Made by a program: the position numbers and the translations under genes. Positions 35,966-41,057 of a stretch of DNA of 41,057 nucleotides are shown here, in pieces (the first letter of the stretch is position 1; every line of letters starts with the position of its first letter). The notes beneath the pieces were generated by a model. The model made no database searches. It was not told where the DNA came from and saw only the letters and a program-made list of their open reading frames with translations. Source of the DNA: Gammaproteobacteria bacterium (GTDB lineage: Bacteria; Pseudomonadota; Gammaproteobacteria; GCA-001735895); the NCBI GenBank assembly GCA_029862005.1, contig JAOTYD010000029.1:1-41057 (forward strand), read 5' to 3'.

Positions 35966-36859
35966 TTATTTGCGCTTGGCGCGTGGGTGTGCCCCGTCGT
36001 ATACCCTGGCCAGGTGCTGAAAGTCGAGATGCGTGTATACCTGGGTGGTCGCGATATTCGCGTGCCCGAGCAGTTCCTGCACCGCACGCAGGTCCGAACT
36101 GGATTCGAGCATATGGGTGGCAAAAGAGTGGCGCAACGTGTGTGGTGACAAATGCTGATCGAGTGCCTGGCACTGGATCAACTGGTTGAGCCGGCTTTGC
36201 ACGTTGCGCGGCGAGATACGCTTGCCCTGCTTGCTCAGAAACAGGGCCACCTGTTGACTGTCCTGGGTGAAATCCTGGCGCAGTTTTAGCCAGCGCTTTA
36301 CCGCGGTAACGGCCCTTGAGCCGACCGGCAGGTAACGGGTTTTATTTCCCTTGCCGGTAACCACCAGTTGCTGCTGTGACAAATCAATGTCATCGAGATT
36401 GATATTGACCAGCTCGGCGAGTCGCAGGCCCGAGGAGTAAATCAATTCGAAAATAGCCGCGTCACGAACCTGAACTGCGTTGCTGTCATCGGGAATAGAC
36501 AGCAAGCGGTCGATGGTTTCGGCATCGCAGGTTTTGGGCAGGGGCTTGTCTCTTTTAGGCGCACTCACGTCGAGCGCCGGATTTTTTGTAACCACCGCGC
36601 TGCGGATCAGAAACTGGTAAAAGCTGCGAATCGAGGATAGTTCACGTTGAATAGTGCGGCTCTTGCGCCCGAGGCGATGGCGTTTGGCGGCAAAACCGCT
36701 GACCTGCGCATGGCCGACCTGCGCCCAGGTTTCAATCCCCTGGCCAGCCAGGTATTGCCTGAACTGATTCAGATCGCGCCGGTAGTTTGTGCAGGTATGC
36801 GGTGAGTAATACTTTTCACTGCGTAACATCTGGATGAACAGGTCCAGATCCTGGTCCAT
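35966..36859 (-). CDS. xerC: Tyrosine recombinase XerC
   Basis: XerC, with XerD, resolves chromosome dimers at dif. It has 297 residues: an N-terminal SAM-like DNA-binding domain (about 1-95) and a catalytic domain. The catalytic residues are the Arg in SSGLRLAEL, the Lys in TGKGNKTR, the His and Arg in HTLRHSFATHML, the His in LLGHANI and the nucleophile Tyr in TTQVYTH. It begins 5 bases after the DUF484 gene, the normal neighbour of xerC. I see no dif site in the window. Confidence 0.94.
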   Translation of the reverse strand: MDQDLDLFIQMLRSEKYYSPHTCTNYRRDLNQFRQYLAGQGIETWAQVGHAQVSGFAAKRHRLGRKSRTIQRELSSIRSFYQFLIRSAVVTKNPALDVSAPKRDKPLPKTCDAETIDRLLSIPDDSNAVQVRDAAIFELIYSSGLRLAELVNINLDDIDLSQQQLVVTGKGNKTRYLPVGSRAVTAVKRWLKLRQDFTQDSQQVALFLSKQGKRISPRNVQSRLNQLIQCQALDQHLSPHTLRHSFATHMLESSSDLRAVQELLGHANIATTQVYTHLDFQHLARVYDGAHPRAKRK

Positions 36860-36864
36860 CCGGG

Positions 36865-37569
36865 CTACTCCGCCTGCAGCAGGCTCTGCAAACGCGTACT
36901 GACCAGTTCGCCCAACTGCTGAAGAAAGATAGTACCCATGCTGACACCGAAACGATCGGCGTTAACGCTGCCGAGGCACAATAGCCCGAGATTGCCAGTG
37001 TGGTACAGCGGGATCAATGCGCTCGAACCAATGCGGATATCCGGGCCGAATAGCTCGCGGTTGATCTTTTCGTCCTGTTGGCCACAGACCGGTTTGCGCG
37101 CTTCAATCCAGGGTTTGACACTATCGACGATGCCGCTTTCGCTATCAAGATAAAGCCCGTCAAGAATATTTTCTGTCTCGCTAACACCCGGAAGAAAGCG
37201 GAAACAGACAAAATCGGTATAAAAGAAGGTTTGCACCTGGTCCTGCACCATCGACAGTATGTCGTGCAACTGATCGGTATTCATCAGCTCCAGTGCAAGG
37301 CGATGAAAACGCTGATTCAGCTCCTCGTTTTCGCGGGCAATACCGACCAGCTCGTCGATTTTGGCCTTCAGTGTCTGGTTTTCTTCGCGCAGTAACTTGA
37401 GCTGGCGTTCCACCAGCGAAGTTGCGCCACCGGTCTTGTGCGGAATCACAAGGGAGGAAAAAACCTCCGGGTAAGACATCAGCACTTCGGGATTGTCTCG
37501 CAGGTACTGAACCACTTTTGTCTCGTCTGTTGGATCGGATTGCTGCTGTTCAGCGGATACTTCACTCAT
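36865..37569 (-). CDS. DUF484 (GAF-like) protein
   Basis: A 234-residue DUF484 protein: an N-terminal helical part (VVQYLRDNPEVLMSYPEVFS), a coiled coil (about 60-85, KLLREENQTLKAKIDELVG) and a GAF-like domain (about 95-230). It is a conserved neighbour of dapF and xerC in Gammaproteobacteria (YigA in E. coli), function unknown. Its start overlaps the dapF stop by 8 bases. Confidence 0.92.
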   Translation of the reverse strand: MSEVSAEQQQSDPTDETKVVQYLRDNPEVLMSYPEVFSSLVIPHKTGGATSLVERQLKLLREENQTLKAKIDELVGIARENEELNQRFHRLALELMNTDQLHDILSMVQDQVQTFFYTDFVCFRFLPGVSETENILDGLYLDSESGIVDSVKPWIEARKPVCGQQDEKINRELFGPDIRIGSSALIPLYHTGNLGLLCLGSVNADRFGVSMGTIFLQQLGELVSTRLQSLLQAE

Positions 37570-38395
37570 AATTGATTTCGCCCTGATAAACCATAGCCGT
37601 TTCGCCCGTCATCATAACGGGGTTTGCGTCACCTTGCCATTCCAGTTTGAGTTCGCCGCCTACTAGCACCGCTTTTGCGACCGGTTCCAGCAGGCCGAGC
37701 TGCACCCCGGCAACCATCGCGGCACAGGCGCCACTGCCGCAAGCGCGGGTTTCACCCACGCCGCGCTCGAAAACGCGCAATTTGAAAGTATCGCGCGCAA
37801 GGATCTGCATAAAGCCGACGTTCACGCTGTCGGGGAATAACAGGTTTGCCTCGAAATGGGGTCCCATGGTCTCTACGCCCGCGGTATCTACATCGTCAAC
37901 CTGGATAACCATGTGCGGATTTCCGATCGACATTGCGCTGAAACTGATTTCATGGCCCTCGTAATCGGTCTGGTAGAGATCCTGCCGTCGCTCTGCCCGC
38001 AATGGAATTTCGGCCGGGTCAAATCGCGGAATGCCCATATCGACGCGGTAACGGGTCGTATCGATCGCTTCGAGTTTCAACAGGCCCGAGCTCGTTTCCA
38101 CCGGGATAACGTCGAGCGTGGTCAGACCCTGTTCACGCACGAAGCGCGCGAAACAGCGCGCGCCATTACCGCATTGCGCGACTTCGCCGCCATCGGCGTT
38201 AAAGATCCGGTACTTGAATGCAGCGGCGTGGTTATCGGGTTTTTCAACGATCAGCATTTGATCAAAACCGATGCCATCGTAGCGGTCGGCCCAACGCCTC
38301 ACCAGTTCGGGGCGCGGTTCAAAATGCTGGTTGATCGCATCGATAACGGCAAAATCGTTACCGAGACCGTGCATCTTCGCAAATCTCAATTTCAC
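37562..38395 (-). CDS. dapF: Diaminopimelate epimerase
   Basis: Converts LL-DAP to meso-DAP for peptidoglycan and lysine. It has 277 residues, two mirror-like halves. The catalytic Cys pair lies in AQCGNGARCFARF and ETRACGSGACAAM. The N-terminus KMHGLGNDFAVID is diagnostic. The start overlaps the lysA stop by 4 bases (ATGA), and the next gene overlaps by 8. Confidence 0.97.
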   Translation of the reverse strand: MKLRFAKMHGLGNDFAVIDAINQHFEPRPELVRRWADRYDGIGFDQMLIVEKPDNHAAAFKYRIFNADGGEVAQCGNGARCFARFVREQGLTTLDVIPVETSSGLLKLEAIDTTRYRVDMGIPRFDPAEIPLRAERRQDLYQTDYEGHEISFSAMSIGNPHMVIQVDDVDTAGVETMGPHFEANLLFPDSVNVGFMQILARDTFKLRVFERGVGETRACGSGACAAMVAGVQLGLLEPVAKAVLVGGELKLEWQGDANPVMMTGETAMVYQGEINYE

Positions 38396-39639
38396 GGCAA
38401 CAGGGACTCACCGCGAATCAGGTCGGCAAAGCTCTCGCGTTTGCGCACGCAGAAATGCATGTCGCCATCGACCATAACCTCGGCCGCACGTGCTCGCGTA
38501 TTGTAATTTGACGCCATGCCGAACGCGTAAGCTCCACTCGATCGAATTGCGAGCAAGTCATCTTGCTCGAGGCTCAAGCTGCGATCCTTGCCGAGAAAGT
38601 CGCTCGATTCACAAATTGCGCCGACCACGTCGTAAGTCTGCTCGCGAGCAGAGCTGTCTTGCCTGACCGGGATAATTTCCTGCCAGGCACCGTAGAGCGA
38701 AGGTCTGATCAGGTCGTTCATCGCCGCATCGATTACGGCGAAGTTTTTGTCGGGCCCGTGCTTCAGATAGTTGACCCGGCTGACCAGGATGCCCGCATTG
38801 CCGGCAATAGCGCGACCGGGTTCGATGATGATAGTGCCATCGAACTTTTGCAGGTGCTCACGCAGGGCGCTGGCCCATTCGGCAGGTAGCGGCGGCTCCT
38901 CGTCGCGATAACGGATTCCGAGGCCGCCACCGAGGTCCAGGTGATGAATATTGACGCCCTGTTGTCGCAAGCGATCGATCAACTCCAGCAGTCGATCAAA
39001 TGCATCGATATACGGTGACATTTCGGTTAACTGTGAACCGATGTGACAGTCCATACCGATGACATCGATGTTATCGAGCGCGGATGCGTCGAGGTAAATC
39101 TGCTCGGCATCGCTGAAAGGGATGCCGAACTTGTTTTCTTTGAGCCCGGTGGAAATGTAGGGATGTGTCTTGGCGTCGACGTCGGGATTGACGCGAAACG
39201 AAACCCGCGCCGTCTTGCCTTTGCGCCCGGCAATTTCATTGGTGCGATCGAGTTCCTGCGCGGACTCGACGTTGAAGCAGAGAATATCCAGATCCAGCGC
39301 GGTTTCGATTTCATGCGCCAGTTTACCAACCCCGGAAAAGACGATGCGCTCCGCCTTGCCGCCAGCCTGCAGCACGCGCTGCAGTTCACCACCGGAAACA
39401 ATATCGAAGCCCGAGCCGAGGCGTGCCAGCAGGTTCAATACGGCGAGATTGGAGTTTGCCTTGACCGCGTAACAGACCAGGTGATCGTGCCCGTCAAGCG
39501 CGTTATCGAAGGCATGCCAATGGCGCTCCAGCGTAGCCCGTGAATAGACGAACAGCGGGGTACCGTAGTTAGCGGCAAGATCGGTAATCGCGATGTCTTC
39601 GCAATAGAGTTCACCCTGTTTATATTCGAAATGATCCAT
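38392..39639 (-). CDS. lysA: Diaminopimelate decarboxylase
   Basis: A PLP enzyme for the last step of lysine synthesis, meso-DAP to lysine. It has 415 residues: the PLP Lys in VCYAVKANSNLAVL (about residue 59), the glycine-rich HHLDLGGGLGIRY phosphate site, EPGRAIAGNAG and the substrate Cys in GAICESSDFL. It is preceded by the lptM lipoprotein gene (2-base gap) and overlaps dapF. Having lysA and dapF together in one operon is usual in Pseudomonas-like genomes. Confidence 0.97.
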   Translation of the reverse strand: MDHFEYKQGELYCEDIAITDLAANYGTPLFVYSRATLERHWHAFDNALDGHDHLVCYAVKANSNLAVLNLLARLGSGFDIVSGGELQRVLQAGGKAERIVFSGVGKLAHEIETALDLDILCFNVESAQELDRTNEIAGRKGKTARVSFRVNPDVDAKTHPYISTGLKENKFGIPFSDAEQIYLDASALDNIDVIGMDCHIGSQLTEMSPYIDAFDRLLELIDRLRQQGVNIHHLDLGGGLGIRYRDEEPPLPAEWASALREHLQKFDGTIIIEPGRAIAGNAGILVSRVNYLKHGPDKNFAVIDAAMNDLIRPSLYGAWQEIIPVRQDSSAREQTYDVVGAICESSDFLGKDRSLSLEQDDLLAIRSSGAYAFGMASNYNTRARAAEVMVDGDMHFCVRKRESFADLIRGESLLP

Positions 39640-39641
39640 AC

Positions 39642-39773
39642 CTATCCGCTAACATTCTTGGCCTTTTTCTCTTCTTCCTCGGGCAATACCAGGGCGCCCT
39701 TGTTACCGCAGCCGGAAAGCACCAGCAACAGGCAACAGCAGGTCAGAAAGCTGATAAGACGGAATCGCATCAT
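39642..39773 (-). CDS. lptM: Small lipoprotein, LptM (YifL) type
   Basis: A 43-residue lipoprotein. It starts MMRFRLISFLTCCCLL, with a lipobox LSGC, and continues CGNKGALVLPEEEEKKAK. The Cys-Gly-x-Lys-Gly-x-Leu pattern and the place directly upstream of lysA-dapF match LptM/YifL, which helps mature the LPS translocon LptDE in E. coli. The ATG overlaps the stop of the LysE gene (ATGA). An in-frame Met at 39770 is an equal choice. Conservation beyond the motif cannot be judged by eye. Confidence 0.85.
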   Translation of the reverse strand: MMRFRLISFLTCCCLLLVLSGCGNKGALVLPEEEEKKAKNVSG

Positions 39774-40408
39774 GCCGCAGAGATTACACGCTTTGCACCG
39801 AGTGCCCAAATCCCGGCACCAAACAACAGCCCACCACCGACCAGGCTATAGATTCTTTGCGCGCGTGGGGACGCGAGCAGGCGTCGAATTGACGCTGCAA
39901 ACAGGGCGTAACTGGTCGCACCAATGGTGGCGAGCACGACAAAGGTTACCCCGAGAATCCACAATTGCGGTATCACCGGGTGTGCGGCGCTGATGAACTG
40001 CGGCAGCAGGGCGATAAAAAACACGATGCTCTTGGGATTCAGGGCGGTGACGACAAAGGCGTTGCCGAAAAGCTTGTGCGCTGCCACCTCCGGAGTTTGC
40101 TGGACCTGTTCGGGCACCGGGTTGCCGGCAGCACGCAGCAGCAGAATACCGAGGTAGATCAGGTAGAGGCCGCCGATCCACTTGACGATCGTAAACCAGA
40201 AAGCCGATGCTGCGAGCAGGGTACCCACGCCGATCAATGACAGCGTGATTGCGACCGAGTCGCCAAGCGCTACGCCGGCGACCACAGGTAATGTGGCCTT
40301 ACGCCCATGCGCAATCGAATAGCTCAACACCAGCAGGATGGTCGGGCCCGGGATCGCCAGTACGACAGTACTGGTGGCGACATAAGCTAGCCAGAGTTCA
40401 AGCGGCAT
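39770..40408 (-). CDS. LysE/RhtB-family amino-acid exporter
   Basis: A 212-residue membrane protein with about six helices. The family motifs are seen in the N-terminal VLAIPGPTILLVLSYSIAHG and in FVVTALNPKSIVFFIALLPQF. The substrate is not known; with lysA just downstream, lysine or a related amino acid is a reasonable guess. It starts 2 bases after the DUF402 gene and overlaps lptM by 4 bases. Confidence 0.9.
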   Translation of the reverse strand: MPLELWLAYVATSTVVLAIPGPTILLVLSYSIAHGRKATLPVVAGVALGDSVAITLSLIGVGTLLAASAFWFTIVKWIGGLYLIYLGILLLRAAGNPVPEQVQQTPEVAAHKLFGNAFVVTALNPKSIVFFIALLPQFISAAHPVIPQLWILGVTFVVLATIGATSYALFAASIRRLLASPRAQRIYSLVGGGLLFGAGIWALGAKRVISAA

Positions 40409-40410
40409 GA

Positions 40411-40902
40411 TCAGGCCTCCGGCAACAGCTCCCGCCGCCGTGCTTCAAACTCGGATAACAGCCTGCCGGGATCCGCACACAGGGCATCGCGCGCAGTTTC
40501 GATATAGGCGCGCAGGTTGCGATCAAGGTCATCGGGCAATTCGTCTTCATCCAGCACTCGGCAACGCAGGTCAGGCGAAATCAGCACATCCACGGCCAGG
40601 TCGCGCCACGCGACCTGATCAGTGGATATGTGGGTGTTATCGCAGATATTAAAGTATAACGCCAGCGTTTGGCATTGGTGGTCAATCCAGTGGTAGGCGT
40701 TGTAGGCCCGGTCCTCCCAGAAATATCCGATGCTGATCGAGTTTTTCGGCAGCAGCAGGTCTTCAAGCTGTATGTCGCGAGGCATTCGATATATCATGGC
40801 GATCTCGCCCTTGGCACGCTTCAGCAGCTCACAGTTAAATTCCTTGCGCTCACCCGCAAGCGTGGTCTTTATTTCTACGATACGGGCGCCGGGCAAAGTC
40901 AA
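40411..40902 (-). CDS. DUF402 domain protein
   Basis: A 163-residue protein of the DUF402 type: YHWIDHQCQTLALYFNICDN, DQVAWRDLAVDVLISPDLRC and VLDEDELP are the core motifs. DUF402 proteins include nucleoside phosphatases and RNA-binding proteins, so no function is assigned. The start TTG at 40902 overlaps the upstream stop as TTGA, which suggests translational coupling; no ATG gives a full domain. Confidence 0.8.
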   Translation of the reverse strand: MTLPGARIVEIKTTLAGERKEFNCELLKRAKGEIAMIYRMPRDIQLEDLLLPKNSISIGYFWEDRAYNAYHWIDHQCQTLALYFNICDNTHISTDQVAWRDLAVDVLISPDLRCRVLDEDELPDDLDRNLRAYIETARDALCADPGRLLSEFEARRRELLPEA

Positions 40903-41057
40903 ATTTCAAACAGGATCGGTTTGGCGCCTTTCCACAGCGTGGCGATGCCAATCTCGCGCAGCTTGTCCAGATCGGAAGTGATCGTGGCGAAATGGTTGCC
41001 GGCGAGCGTGCCTGCCTTCGATGCGAACTGAACGCTGCCGTAGGCAATCAGGATTTC
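40899..41057 (-). CDS. DUF3830 (cyclophilin-like) family protein, C-terminal end only
   Basis: The last 52 residues of a protein that enters from outside the window. The sequence has AYGSVQFASKAGTLAGNHFA and ends LWKGAKPILFEI, which I recognise as the C-terminal hallmark of DUF3830, a cyclophilin-like family without known function. Identification rests on memory of the motif only. It ends with TGA overlapping the DUF402 TTG start. Confidence 0.55.
   Translation of the reverse strand, partial: EILIAYGSVQFASKAGTLAGNHFATITSDLDKLREIGIATLWKGAKPILFEI

Noticed and set aside
35966-36859. XerC as the integrase of a mobile island
   Set aside because: Its DUF484-dapF-lysA context is the conserved chromosomal one, and there is no tRNA, attachment repeat or cargo.
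37856-38506. 216-codon open frame opposite dapF and lysA
   Set aside because: No family features, no ribosome site, and fully antisense to two essential, well-conserved genes.

Overview
The window is a dense, ordinary stretch of chromosome from a gammaproteobacterium, probably a free-living aerobe that cannot be named from this sequence. The evidence is the combination of UbiD, UbiE, UbiJ and UbiB for ubiquinone, the block LptM-LysA-DapF-DUF484-XerC, HslVU next to a DUF971 protein, MreBCD divergent from GatCAB, and IbaG, RimO, TrhO and DUF2835. Several of these blocks have the order familiar from Pseudomonas. GatCAB suggests that some Gln-tRNA or Asn-tRNA is made by transamidation. I see no phage, insertion sequence, plasmid gene, CRISPR array, rRNA or tRNA.

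Layout from left to right: (1) 1-6230: the end of a GIDE-like protein, oligopeptidase A, an SH3b membrane protein, UbiD, an orphan ParA-type ATPase, a small 2Fe-2S ferredoxin without a normal start codon, and on the other strand a YgeA-type Asp/Glu racemase. (2) 6275-9740: DUF2835, TrhO, an S4 RNA-binding protein, an SRPBCC protein, an RbgA-type ribosome GTPase and a GNAT acetyltransferase. (3) 9778-14923: a thiamine uptake operon, with promoter, TPP riboswitch, thiB-thiP-thiQ, a putative thiamine kinase and an EamA permease. (4) 14920-21325, minus strand: gatC-gatA-gatB, a small unknown gene, an SDR oxidoreductase and a 700-residue exonuclease-CBS-DUF294 fusion. (5) 21538-25073: mreB-mreC-mreD-rnd. 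(6) 25206-30375: a stand-alone FliL-like protein, IbaG, a diguanylate cyclase, a Rieske protein, RimO and a secreted protein with a duplicated two-cysteine module. (7) 30372-35861, minus strand: hslV-hslU-DUF971 followed by ubiE-ubiJ-ubiB, with a good sigma-32-like promoter before hslV. (8) 35966-41057, minus strand: DUF3830 (partial)-DUF402-LysE-lptM-lysA-dapF-DUF484-xerC, tightly packed and probably one operon.

How the genes work together: the TPP riboswitch would shut off thiamine import and phosphorylation when TPP is plentiful. UbiD, UbiE, UbiJ and UbiB serve ubiquinone synthesis from two separate loci. LysA and DapF complete the meso-DAP and lysine pathway, and MreBCD directs wall growth. 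HslVU is a heat-shock protease.

I did not find a convincing undescribed system. The most unusual points are structural. Five of seven convergent gene pairs overlap by exactly four bases at their stop codons, leaving no room for terminators. A ferredoxin gene lacks ATG, GTG and TTG starts. A secreted protein carries an internally duplicated Cys module. A perfect 19-bp palindrome fills the gap between two genes at 17.8 kb, and a 17-bp palindrome overlaps the predicted trhO promoter.
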